Positions 26,401 to 37,262 of a DNA stretch of 64,000 nt are shown here, piece after piece; position 1 is the first letter of the stretch, and each line of letters begins with the position of its first letter. The position numbers and the translations under genes were made by a program. Below the pieces are notes generated by a model. It did no database searches, had not been told where the DNA came from, and saw only the letters and a program-made list of their open reading frames with translations. The DNA comes from Populus alba (lineage: Eukaryota > Streptophyta > Magnoliopsida > Malpighiales > Salicaceae): NCBI RefSeq assembly GCF_005239225.2, contig NC_133290.1, positions 13,338,204 through 13,402,203 on the forward strand, in the 5' to 3' direction.

Positions 26401-29400
26401 GCTCCAGGGATCATTCTGGAATTTTTACTAAATTGTTAGGGTCAAATTGTACTTTTTTGTCAAATTGGAGACTAAATTGAAAGTGTTAAATTATCTTATC
26501 TATACAGTAATTCTGTCATAATTTCATATGTTATTCTGTTCAGAATCTCGGAATATGCTCCAGGGACCAATTTTTGTAATTTTTCCAAAGTTCGGGGACT
26601 AAACTGAAATTTTCAGAATTTGAGGGACCAAATTGAATTTTCTCATCTTCAACCTCCAGTCCAGATTTTAACAGAAACCCCACTGTTCTCCCCTGATTTC
26701 TAACTCAAATTTCACCATTTACACAATTCTATAACTCAAAATCATCATCTTTCAATTCAATCTCTCAAAATCAACTAATTCATCAAATACCCACAATAAT
26801 CAACTCCTAACCTTCAAATTAATTCATCAATTAACTCAAAATACAAACTTCAAAGCTCTAAAATTAATCAAAACTGAAATTTAACATATTATACACTTAA
26901 AACTATAAATCTTACCTTTTTACTTATTTCCTCTACTTCTCTTTCTCCTTCCTTTCCTTCTCTCCTTTCTTTTCTTCTTCTTCCTCTTTTCTCTCTTACG
27001 GTTTGTTCTTCCAATATTTCAGATCACACTTCTTTTTCTTTTTTTTTTTTACTTCCTATTTATATATATCAACTATTTGTCCAATTACCACACTACCCTT
27101 CAATCATTTATACCCTCTCTTTAAGCCTCCAAGGGCTTTGTTGTAATATCCTATCTTATAAATTTCAAAACATTACAATCTCTCCACCTTATAAAAGTTT
27201 CGTCCTCGAAACTTAATAGAAAAGATTGAATACTTACCGAGATTATAAAAAAGATGAGGATACTCCTCACGCATCTTATCCTCGAGCTCCCATGTCGCTT
27301 CCTCACGTGAATGGCCTTTCCATTTCACTTTCACTGAAGCTTATGTCCTTCGACCTAAGCTTCCTCACTTGTCGGTCGATTATAGCTTCCCGTTGCACCT
27401 CATAAACCATATCATCCCTCAAGTCAATGGGATGAACCTCTAACACATGCGATGGATCTGACATATATTTCCTTAACATGGAAACATGAAATACCGGATG
27501 AATAGCAGACAAGTTTGGTGGTAATGCTAACCTATAAGCAACTACCCCAACTCTCTCCAGAATCTCATACGGTCCAATGAATCGAGGACTCAACTTGCCT
27601 TTCTTCCCAAACCTGAATACTCTTTTTGTAGGTGATACTTTTAAGAACACACAATCACCCACTGAAAACTCTAAGTCACGCCTTCTTTTATCCGCGTAAC
27701 TTTTTTGTCTACTCTGAGCTGTTTGAAGCTTCTTTCTAATTACCTCTATCTTCTCTGAGGTAATCTGAATCAACTCTGGTCCCAGTAGCCTCTTCTCACC
27801 AACCTCAAACCAACAAAACCGGTGATCTACACTTTCGACCATATAAAGCCTCATAAGGTGCCATCTCTATGCTAGCCTGATAACTGTTGTTGTAAGCAAA
27901 TTCCACTAATGGTAGGAACTTACTCCAACTAACTCCAAAAATCCATAACACAAGCCCTTAACATATCCTCCAAGGTCTGAATAGTCCTCTCAAACTGACC
28001 ATCTGTCTGAGGGTGAAAAGCTGTACTCAACTGCACCTTAGTACCCATAGCTTCTTGAAATTTCACCCAAAACCGCGATGTAAATTGTGGACCTCTATCA
28101 GACACTATCGAGATTGGCACTCCATGCAACCGTACAATCTCACTAATAAACAATTCCGCCAACTTTGCATATCCATAAGTAATCTTAACTGGCAGAAAAT
28201 GGGGCTGATTTGGTCAATCTGTCAACAATCACCCATATCGAATCATAACCCTCCTGACTTCTAGGCAATCCTGTCACAAAGTTCATTGTGATCCTTTCCC
28301 ACTTCCATTCTGGAATCAACAATGGTTGTAACAATCCAGGAGGTTTCTGGTGTTCACCCTTTACCCTCTGACAGGTCAAACACCTAGAAACAAAATCTTG
28401 CTACATCAGCCTTCATCCTATTCCACCAATAACACACCTTAAGGTCTTTATACATCTTGGTGGAACCTGGATGCATTGTGTAAACTGTCTGATGTGCCTC
28501 TATCATCAATTCTCTCCTCAGATCATCAACATCAGGTACACAAAGCCTATCCCTATATCTCAGCACATCATCATCACCAATCACAAAACTTGCAGCCTTA
28601 CCCTGCTCAACCTCATTTCGAATCCTGAGTAGGGAATCATCTTTCTTCTGAGCTGCTTTTATCTTATTCAAACAAATCTGACTTAACCTGAAAATGAGCA
28701 ATCATTGCTCCAGCTTCACTAAGATCAAATCTGACTCCTTCATCCACTAACTCATGCAACTCCTTAATCAGAGGTCTTCGTACCTCCTGAATATGAGCTA
28801 AGCTCCCTGATGATTTCTACTCAAAGCATCGGCAACTACATTTGCCCTACCCGGGTGGTATTGTATGGTACAATCATAATCCTTCAGCAGTTCCATCCAT
28901 CTCCTCTGCCTCAGGTTTAGATCCCTCTGCTGAAAGATGTATTTCAAACTCTTGTGATCTGTAAAGATCTCACAAGTTTCACCATACAAGTAGTGCCTCC
29001 AAATCTTCAAAGCAAAAATTACAGCCGCCATCTCTAAATCATGTGTAGGATAGTTCTGTTCATGCTTCTTCAGCTGCCGTGAAGCATAGGCAATAACCTT
29101 GCCATGTTGCATTAGAACACATCCTAACCCACTCTTGAAGCATCACAATACACTGTGTAACCACCAGAAACCTGATGGTACTGCTAGAATAGGCGCTGTA
29201 GTCAATCTCTCCTTCAACTCTAAGAAACTTTTCTCACAAGCTTCAGACCACTTGAAACTTAACATTTTTCTGCGTTAACTTAGTCAATGGTGCAGAAATT
29301 CGAGAAAAGTTCTCCACAAACCTTCGATAGTAGCCGGCCAAACCTAAGAAACTTCTAATCTCTGTCGCCGAAGTAGGCCTAAGCCACTGCTTAACTGCTT

Positions 29401-32400
29401 CAACCTTTTGAGGATCAACCTCAATCCCATTCCTTGACACTACATGCCCAAGAAATGCTACACTCTCCAACCAAAACTCACTCTTTGAAACTTGCCATAC
29501 AACTGATGATCTCGCAGAGTTTGAAGCACCATTCTCAAATGCTGCTCATGCTCCTCTCTAGACCTCGAATACACCAAAAATATCATCAATAAAAACTATC
29601 ACAAATCGATCAATAAATTGACCAAACACTCTATTCATCAAGTCCATTAAAAGCTGCTGGTGCATTCGTCAACCCAAAAGACATCACTTAAAAACTCATA
29701 ATGACCATACCGAGTTCTAAAAAAGCTGTCTTTGAAATGTCCTCCTCCCTAATCCTCAACTGATGATACCCAGATCGAAGATCGATCTTAGAAAAAGAAT
29801 TGAGCTCCCTGTAACTGATCAAACAAATCATCTATACGAGGAGTGGGTATCTATTTCGAACTGTCACCCGATTCAATTGCCTATAATCTATACACAACCT
29901 CAATGACCCATCTTTCTTCTTCACAAACAACACCGGGGCTCCCCAAGGGGACACACTTGGTCGGATGAACTTTTTATCCAACAAATCCTGCAACTGCTCC
30001 TTTAACTCCCTCAATTCTGCTGGCGCCATTCTATATGGTGCCATTGATATTGGTTCGATACCCGGAACCAAATCAATACAAAACTCAATCTCCCTATACG
30101 GAGGCAATCCAGGTAAGTCATCAGGAAATACATTGATAAACTCTCTTACTATAGGGACTTCCTCTAACTGGGGAACTTCTTTCTCTACATCCACTATATA
30201 TGCTAGGTAGCCCTGTACCCCTTTTTGGGCCATTTTTCTCGAGATAGCCGACAACATAATTGATGGAGACCCAATCTTATCTCCTTGAAATACCAACCCA
30301 ACTTCTTGATCTAGATCAAACATTATTTTCTTACCCCAACAATTTACTGAAGCCCTATGCTTAGCCAACCAATCCATTCCTAAAATCACATCAAAATCAA
30401 CCATATCTAAGACATTTAAGTCTCCCATAAAGATCTTATCTTCAATCTCTATTTCACAATCCAGATACACATACTTTACTAATATTAACTCATCTAAGGG
30501 AGTGGAGACTGAAATGGGGATTTTAACAAGGTTGGTTGTTTATCTAACCTCATGGAAAAATATGGGGACACAAACGAATGAGTTGCACCCGTATCAAACA
30601 AAACTTTTGCTTCAAAAGATCAAACATGAACAACATGTTGAGGTGTGGATGTACTGCCCTACCTCCTATACCTTGCATTTCTAAACTTCACAATATGGAC
30701 ATCATCTTTATTATCATTTACTTTAATAGTATTAGTTGTTCGTCTATTCCTCGGCATTTCCTAAAATAAAAGTGAGAGCACTTAAGTCATGCTGGAATAA
30801 TAGCATGATGATTATCACAGAATTTCAGGATAGCCTATCTATCACAAGGAAGAAGACATACTTGATGAGAATTTAAAATTTCAAAAACAACAAACAAGAC
30901 AATACGGATCCTAATGCTCCACTTATTATGAAATTAATTATATTATTGTTTCTTTAACCTAAAGCTCTGATACCAAGTTTGTCACGACCCGATTCCCGGA
31001 TCCATGACCGGCACATAGGCAAGGTTCCCCTCCAAGGTTCCAAACCTATGCGAACCCAAACTTACATACAATCTTATCCTTCAAAACTCAATCAGAGTTT
31101 GTTCAACGCAGCATAAACAACAAACTAACTTCATAATATAATTCGATTGTCTTAATACAAGAGTTAATATAATTTCATAGTTTTGGAGCACTAACTTGAC
31201 ATAAAAAGAAAGATACAAATTACAACCAAAAGCAGGTTCGGAAGGTTTCAACAAAAGTAACCCGCTATCAAGCTATAAGCCTGAAAAGAATAAATAATGA
31301 GAGGGTGAGTTCAACAACTCAGTGAGTAGATAACGTTCAATATACACACACGAGGTAATATAGCAATGAGAAATATATACACAAGTATGGCTTTAGTTCT
31401 TATACGAAGGTTTATCAAATAGGCCATAACAAGAATATCATATGTAGAACTCGTCAGAAAATCAAAATGCAATGAGCATGAGGCTCCGTACTGTTGGATG
31501 ATCAGTCCACACAGGTTGGTGTCTCCCCCGACCAACTAGGGTTCAGATACGATGTGCACAAAAGACTAACACTACCCTGTTAGCATGGGTATTCTGACTG
31601 ACATACCATAGGTTCATAATCATAATCAAACAAACATATTCATATCTCAAAGCTCAACTCATGACATCAATCAAATGAGGAGCATCAATTCAGAATTCAC
31701 TTCAAAAATACATACTGGTTCATATCAAGAATTCAGATTTCAATAATTGATCATGCTTTATCATAACAAAGATAATAATCAATATATATTTATCAAGAAG
31801 CATGATCCAATTCATATTAACAAATCAAATATTTATAGTATTTCTCATGCATATGGAAAATTATCCACTCACCTGACTCAAAAGCAAACAGAAGCCAAAA
31901 GCAGACACTGAAGAAAATCCTACTAACGTCCCGTCGGTAGAATATCAGGATTATCTGAATACAAAGGAAATATTTTTCAAGAACAAATCGAAAGAACATT
32001 TAACCTATCTAATACACTTAACTAAGGGTGTATTCCATAACCCTATATGTTTTTTAAACTAACTAGTCACTTTTCTCAAAAAACCCAAAATCTAACGGTT
32101 TTCTCGAAATCTAATACATAATAAAAACAACTAATAAAATTGGTAATAATTCACTAAGTAACCCTTAATTCTTCATCAAACTAATCTGCAAAAGCTAATA
32201 TTACAGCTAGGGACTAAATCTAGAATTTTTCCATAGTTTAGGGCCAAATTGTAACTTTTTATCAAATGGAGGACCAAACTGAAATTTGTCATAAATCCAT
32301 GAATATACTGAAATTCTGACCTTAATTAATCCTCAATTCTGCCCAGGATGTATCACTATGCTCCAGGGATCATTCTGGAATTTTACTAAATTGTTTAGGG

Positions 32401-34043
32401 TCAAATTGTACTTTTTGTCAAATTGGAGGACTAAATTGAAAGTGTTAAATTATCTTATCTATACAGTAATTCTGTCCATAATTCATATGTTATTCTGTTC
32501 AGAATCTCGGAATATGCTCCAGGGACCAATTTGTAATTTTTCCAAAGTTCGGGGACTAAACTGTAATTTTCAGAATTTGAGGGACCAAATTGAATTTTCA
32601 TCATCTTCAACCTCCAGTCCAGATTTTAACAGAAACCCCACTGTTCTCCCCTGATTTCTAACTCAAATTTTCACCATTTACACAATTCTATAACTCAAAA
32701 TCATCATCTTTCAATTCAATCTCTCAAAATCAACTAATTCATCAAATACCCACAATAATCAACTCCTAACCTTCAAATTAATTCATCAATTAACTCAAAA
32801 ATACAAACTTCAAAGCTCTAAAATTAATCAAAACTGAAATTTAACATATTATACACTTAAAACTATAAATCTTACCTTTTTACTTATTTCCTCTACTTCT
32901 CTTCTCCTTCCTTTCCTTCTCTCCTTTCTTTTCTTCTTCTTCCTCTTTTCTCTCTTACGGTTTGTTCTTCCAATATTTCAGATCACACTTCTTTTTCTTT
33001 TTTTTTTTTTACTTCCTATTTATATATATCAACTATTTGTCCAATTACCACACTACCCTTCAATCATTTATACCCTCTCTTTAAGCCTCCAAGGGCTTTG
33101 TTGTAATATCCTATCTTATAAATTTCAAAACATTACAGACACAGCATTAATTCCATTTCCCTGAAGTTGGAAACCATAGGTTCATCCAAGGAAAAAAACA
33201 GTTGGTAACCACAAATTAAAAAAAATGATTGGTACATGATAGGCATTGTAAGAAAGGAACAGAACATAGCAACTCAAAATCATTAAGGAAAGATGTTGGT
33301 ATTGTCTATTGAGATTCCAGAGTTCTAGCGTGGAAAGTTCAGTTCCTTATACAATCAGGTTGTCAACATATTTCTAGCCTCCATTGGACCTTTTTGCTAA
33401 AATCTAATTTCTTCTCTTCAGAAAAGGGGAGAGCAAAAAGAAACGAATTGTCTCAGTTGTGCAAAATGCACTAGTCCATAGAAAGTTAACAGTTAAGATC
33501 AAGTAAGCTACATCACAACAAATGCCTTGAAACAATTGAGTTTCCGCTGTATTCACATATCACCATCAACATTAACAACATAACTCTAGAAAGCATTGCC
33601 TGATCAGCTAATGCACAACAGGATCCAGTATACATGAAAAATAGCCAAGTTTAGCACTTGTGATTTCAATTGTCAGATTCAAGTTAGAATACTCAACCTC
33701 TAATTTTGCCATACTTCAAGCTACCTACTTGAACTTAATCCTATAGTTATGTACAGGGAGGGCAAGAAAAAAGAACGAAAACTTTCAAGATTGTTAAGAG
33801 CCAATATAGGTGTGCCAATCAATTTATTCTAACATCATGCATTTCCCATCAGTTTCTGGGCAAACAAACTGAACTTAAAACAAAACTATAGCCTCAAATG
33901 CAAAAAAAATGTATGAGAAAATGATCAGAGTAACTCTTCATTATCCACCATTACTCTTTTTATCCAAATTAAAAGAACTATCAAAACAAAATGCAATAAT
34001 AAACCCAAAAAGAAGGAAAGTAGAGGGATCACCTTGTACCCAT
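17487..34043 (-). CDS. GONST1: Golgi GDP-mannose transporter GONST1 (10 exons)
   Basis: A nucleotide-sugar antiporter of the DMT superfamily that imports GDP-mannose into the Golgi for glycosylation. Exons, all with GT donors and AG acceptors: 34043-34033, 25011-24853, 23906-23669, 23522-23383, 20432-20303, 20018-19920, 18567-18413, 17967-17851, 17771-17674, 17545-17487. They join in frame to 1206 nt, 401 residues. Family landmarks are [49 protein letters not shown] and the nucleotide-sugar motif GSLNKIP (residues about 353-359); the tail is [13 protein letters not shown]. Residues from Met64 onward (338 aa) correspond to the 333-residue Arabidopsis protein, so Met64 is an alternative start; exons 1-2 stay open and would add a 63-residue N-terminal extension. 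The first coding exon is only 11 nt. Intron 1 (9.0 kb) contains an 8.1-kb gypsy element and intron 4 a solo LTR. No lesion is seen in the coding exons. The N-terminal model is less certain than the core. Confidence 0.88.
21050..22471 (-). mobile_element. Solo LTR in GONST1 intron 4
   Basis: On the minus strand the element reads TGTAACACCCC at its start and GTGTGTGACA at its end, the TG...CA form of an LTR; TGTAACACCCC is a common Ty3/gypsy LTR start in plants. A perfect 5-bp duplication, AGATC, flanks it (21045-21049 and 22472-22476). The 1422 bp contain no reverse transcriptase, integrase or second LTR, so it most likely arose by recombination between the two LTRs of a former complete element. 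Confidence 0.8.
25027..27177 (-). repeat. 3' LTR of the gypsy element
   Basis: 2151 bp. On the plus strand it starts TGTCACGACCCGATTCCC and ends AAAACATTACA. It contains a degenerate series of units like GGACCAAATTGAAATTT between about 26280 and 26640, spaced irregularly. It is nearly identical to 30980-33137 except for many single-base length differences. Confidence 0.92.
27236..30757 (-). pseudogene. Gypsy pol remnant, gag deleted, frames broken
   Basis: Reading down the minus strand: a start MPRNRR at 30757 that stops after about 33 codons; the protease motif [11 protein letters not shown] near 30600; a second protease block [10 protein letters not shown]; reverse transcriptase with [19 protein letters not shown] and an FIDD catalytic box near 29600; RNase H with [10 protein letters not shown] and [14 protein letters not shown]; an integrase zinc-binding region ([11 protein letters not shown]); the integrase core with [13 protein letters not shown] and [12 protein letters not shown]; the [12 protein letters not shown] block; and a chromodomain-like end with [13 protein letters not shown] near 27280. 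Capsid and zinc knuckle are absent between 30757 and 30600. At least six one-base frame changes break the rest. Given the indel pattern of the LTRs, some of these may be consensus errors. Confidence 0.85.
30964..30975 (-). other. tRNA-Met primer binding site, gypsy
   Basis: The minus strand reads TGGTATCAGAGC, four bases inside the 5' LTR, complementary to the 3' end of plant initiator tRNA-Met. The matching polypurine tract AAGGTGGAGAGAT lies at 27178-27192 against the 3' LTR. Confidence 0.9.
30980..33137 (-). repeat. 5' LTR of the gypsy element
   Basis: 2158 bp with the same termini as the other LTR. It lies next to the primer site and would carry the element's promoter, firing on the minus strand, the sense direction of GONST1. 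Confidence 0.92.
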
Positions 34044-34048
34044 TAAAG

Positions 34049-34069
34049 CTAGAACTTTAGCAGCTCCAT
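34049..34069 (-). promoter_or_regulatory. Upstream ORF in the GONST1 leader
   Basis: A six-codon reading frame (MELLKF-stop) sits out of frame and ends 5 nt before the GONST1 ATG at 34043. If transcription starts upstream, such a short, closely spaced upstream ORF could reduce use of that ATG and favour a later start such as Met64. The sequence is visible; the effect is inferred. No clear TATA box was found upstream. Confidence 0.4.
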
Positions 34070-35773
34070 AAAACCCACAAAGAAACAAACTTTTGAATCA
34101 GAAAACACCCGTTAAAGCCTAAAAGCATCAACTTTTGTCCAAAAGCAATAAAATTTGAGATATTGAGAAGCAAATCTAAAGGACCCTTTTGAGATTAGAA
34201 CTAGAAAAGGCAAGGAAACGGCTTCTTGAAACTGAAAAGAGAATTTGGAAAGCTGAAGATACACGCACGAATTTTCCAAAGATGGATGATAAGAGCAGAC
34301 CCAAAAACAAAGGTGCTTCTTATATGCTAGATTTCAGGATGGAGACTTTTTCATGTTTTTCCTTTTTTTCTCATTTTTTTATTCCCTCTATGATGTCTGT
34401 TAAGTACTGTTGCGTTTCAGTTTTTTGATTTGAAAAGGTTGGTGTGCTAGCTGCTAACATGGGCTGTCCTTTCTGGCGCATTATAGCAATTGTTAGGGCA
34501 TTATCCATAAACAAAATGAGAGATGGTGGTGGTCCTGAACTCCTGGTAGAGTCTCAAACTGCCGTCTAGATGTTGCCATGCCCGGATAACTAATACCTTG
34601 ATTAAATGTCACGAAAACTTTGACTTTTGATAATTTAAAAAACAAAAATATGTAATCGCAATATATAATATTTGCTTTGCAATTATTGCCATGTCTAATT
34701 TCAGACATTGATATGGTTCCTATGTGAATTTACGCTTTAGTCTACTTGGATCTATGACATTTTTGCTAATTTTGTTCGCTTCAACCTTCACCGCTTATTT
34801 AAGAATGATGAAAATTATTTTTTAATAATATAATTAAACCGCAATATTAAAAAATCACCTTAAAAATTTTTTGTATAAATGAAAGACAAATTTCCACGAA
34901 GATAGGTAAAATTAGCATCTCTGCTCTCGTATTAGTTTCTGAAAAAGAAAAAAAACATCAACAAATCCTAGTATTTTATGTTGATTTTCAACGAACATTT
35001 CATACAAGGACCCCAGTTAGATATATTTCCATCTTCATTGTGGAGTGGATTAGCAATGGCCAAACTTTTCCAAAAGGACCCTTTTAATAGTGGTGCATGA
35101 ATGGGTGGATGGGTCATATGTTTGTAAATTAGAATGTACTTTTCTCGAGAATCCAAGATTGGGTGATTCTTCATTCTTGGTGGGCATCACCACTATGTTG
35201 TTAGGATCGATGATACTCTGTTTTGCTGACTCGTCCAAGTTCCACCATGCTCAATGGGGAAGCATTTTAGCATGAATAGGTTAAAGAAACAAGAAAGTCT
35301 CAACACGAGTTTGGCTCTTAGCTTATTCATATAATCTAGGCTGTAAGGAATAATCTTCATCTCTAGTGGAGGCATAGCTATTTTTTGAAAGAATCCACCT
35401 CCCCTCGTACACTATCCAGGCACCATTGGTGTCGCACTGTAACTCACATTTTGCAGGCAGGACTGCCCTACAGTTCAGAGCGTTTTGACACTATGAGCCG
35501 AAGGGCAACTAGTTCCCATTGCAGTCCTGCAAGACATACGGCGATGCAGTGTAGTAATATTCAATCGTGTCTAGACTCACAAGAGAAGGAATATAGGCAT
35601 GGGGGCTTGATGATTGGAACTTGTTTTAGGATTGCTTGTTACCATGCTTGGTGCTTCATGAGAAACGGGATTAGAGAACTGGGGAAATTGGTATAATCTA
35701 GATGTGTAGGGTTTGAGATCATAAACAAGATAACTATGAGGAACCAAAGCAATTCAAAGAATATCCTTAAGAA
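34070..35773. other. GONST1 upstream region, no further gene
   Basis: This probably includes the GONST1 5' untranslated region and promoter (to about 34400). A plus-strand open frame at 34189-34428 is antisense to that leader and looks incidental. Between 34930 and 35700 short frames on both strands match nothing I recognise. Confidence 0.45.
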
Positions 35774-36600
35774 TTAATTTGGTTGATGGAAGATGATTTT
35801 ATTGCTTTGACTGCTTGACAACCTTACCATGTTCCGTGCATAAAGCACCATCTGCAAATTCAAGTTCTTCCAATCGATGGGCATGTATCTCAGCCAAGTG
35901 AGCTCACAAGTAATGGCTGCCATGGACATGCACTCAGCTTCTGTTGAAGATCTTGATATTGTTGATTGCTTCTTGCTTTTCCAGGACACAAGTGCTTGGC
36001 CAAGAAATATGTAGTATCCAGTGACTGATCGTCTCTTTGTTAGGCATCCAGCCCAATCTGCATCACAATACCCGACTATGTTCAATTGTCTATGTGAAGG
36101 GAAGAATAGTCCTTGACGTGGAGATCCTTTTAGGTATCGCAGAAGACGGTGTGCAGCATCAAGGTGTGGTCTTCTAGGTTGCTGCGTGAACTGACTAAGT
36201 GTGGAGACAGAGCACATGATGCCTGGATCCTTGCGAAGTTCACCATCCGAGGGAGCTGGTTTCGCATTTTGCTCCATTGGAAATTTGACACGCTTAGCTC
36301 CAAGTAGACCAGTTTCTTCCAGCATATCTAAAGCATACTTTTGCTGATTAATAGCAATACCAGCCTTGGATCGAGCAACCTCTACACCAAGAAAACAGTT
36401 CAAAGGTCCAAGATCTCTGATCTTAAAACAAGTGCTCAGAAACCTCTCAAGATCCTTGATAGCTTCTTCATTATTTCCTATGATAACCATGTAATCAACA
36501 GGGTAATATGGCAGTAAAAGAATTATCTTGAACCTTAGTGAAGAGTGAGTAATCTGCCCTGGATTGCTTGAAGCCAATCAACATAGAGTAATATGGCAGT
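35774..36600 (-). mobile_element. Degenerate Ty1/copia reverse transcriptase-RNase H fragment
   Basis: Minus-strand translation shows the 3' part of a copia pol: IGFKQSRADYSLFTK, then IRDLGPLNCFLGVEVARS, the palm-end region, then AAHRLLRYLKGSPRQGLFF, GYCDADWAGCLTKRRSVTGY, ALVSWKSKKQSTISRSSTEAE and a shortened C-terminus. The YVDD box is altered to VDYM after a small disruption, and the segment joining the LFTK and VDYM parts is frameshifted. The stretch around the usual TRPDIS motif is deleted. No gag, integrase or LTR is found. It is unrelated in detail to the young copia at 40590, so it is an older insertion. Confidence 0.85.
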
Positions 36601-36746
36601 AAAAGAGAGGAGGGACGGGGTTCTGCCTCGTCTGAAGAAAATATATATCCCTTTATATTGCTTGCCTCGTCCTCCTCGTAACCATGTCCTGTATAACAAG
36701 TTGTCGCCCTTGTAATAAAACCACCACCATCATCAAATTCCACCAT

Positions 36747-37124
36747 AGACGAATTTAGAACAAATCTACAAAAAAATTCATACCAATTATGGAGTTACTT
36801 TCTAAACTCATTCAATGCCCGCTACGAAATAATTCATAAACAATCTCATTTCAGTCCTTATAAGTTTTATAAAAATTATTTTGGTCCTTAAAATTTATAT
36901 TTGTTTCAATTTAACCCTTTATTTATAAGTATTTGATCCTCAAAGCTCTTAGAAAAAAAAAATTACTTCATATATTATATAGTTTGTGCAATTAGATCCA
37001 TATACGTTATTTAAAAAAATATACATATTAGCTGTGCATAAAATGGATATCCATAATTTTAAAAAAAAAACTATATATAATGAATTTTTATGACCCGCTT
37101 GATATCTGCACATTCCCATCCTTA
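36747..37124. other. AT-rich spacer upstream of NdhO
   Basis: No gene. It contains a short block (36841-36940) of the GGTCCTTAAAATTT type that recurs in plant LTRs, probably an eroded LTR fragment. Confidence 0.35.
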
Positions 37125-37262
37125 TTCCTACGTGATCTTTAATATTTGGCCGTTAAAAATAAAAAAAGGGGACAGCATCTCTTATCCAATCTCTCTTAAC
37201 ATTTGCCTTCGTTTAAAACTGAAACAAAACTGTGTTTTTGTCTCTGTCCCTTTCTATCCGCT
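37125..37262 (+). promoter_or_regulatory. Putative light-responsive promoter of NdhO
   Basis: Within 140 bp of the ATG there is an ACGT-core box (CCTACGTGAT, about 37128), an I-box in reverse (TCTTATCC, about 37178; GGATAAGA on the other strand) and an overlapping CCAAT box. ACGT plus I-box pairs are usual in promoters of nuclear photosynthesis genes. No clear TATA box is seen. Motifs are visible; function is inferred. Confidence 0.4.

Larger units (their letters stand above)
25027..33137 (-). mobile_element. Ty3/gypsy chromovirus in GONST1 intron 1
   Basis: An 8111-bp LTR retrotransposon on the same strand as GONST1. Its LTRs are 30980-33137 (5') and 25027-27177 (3'), and the 5-bp target duplication GACAC lies at 25022-25026 and 33138-33142. 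The primer site for initiator tRNA-Met is at 30964-30975 and the polypurine tract at 27178-27192. The order protease, reverse transcriptase, RNase H, integrase, with a chromodomain-like C-terminus, places it in the chromoviruses; LTRs over 2 kb suggest the Tekay/Del group. Almost all of gag is missing, so the copy could not move unaided even if pol were intact. Confidence 0.9.

Noticed and set aside
34189..34428. Charged, coiled-coil-like plus-strand open frame
   Set aside because: It starts from a non-ATG codon and is antisense to the probable GONST1 leader. There is no further support.
36495..36746. Separate host gene upstream of the copia fragment
   Set aside because: The recognisable part is copia reverse transcriptase (GFKQSRADYSLFTK); the rest is short and has no support.
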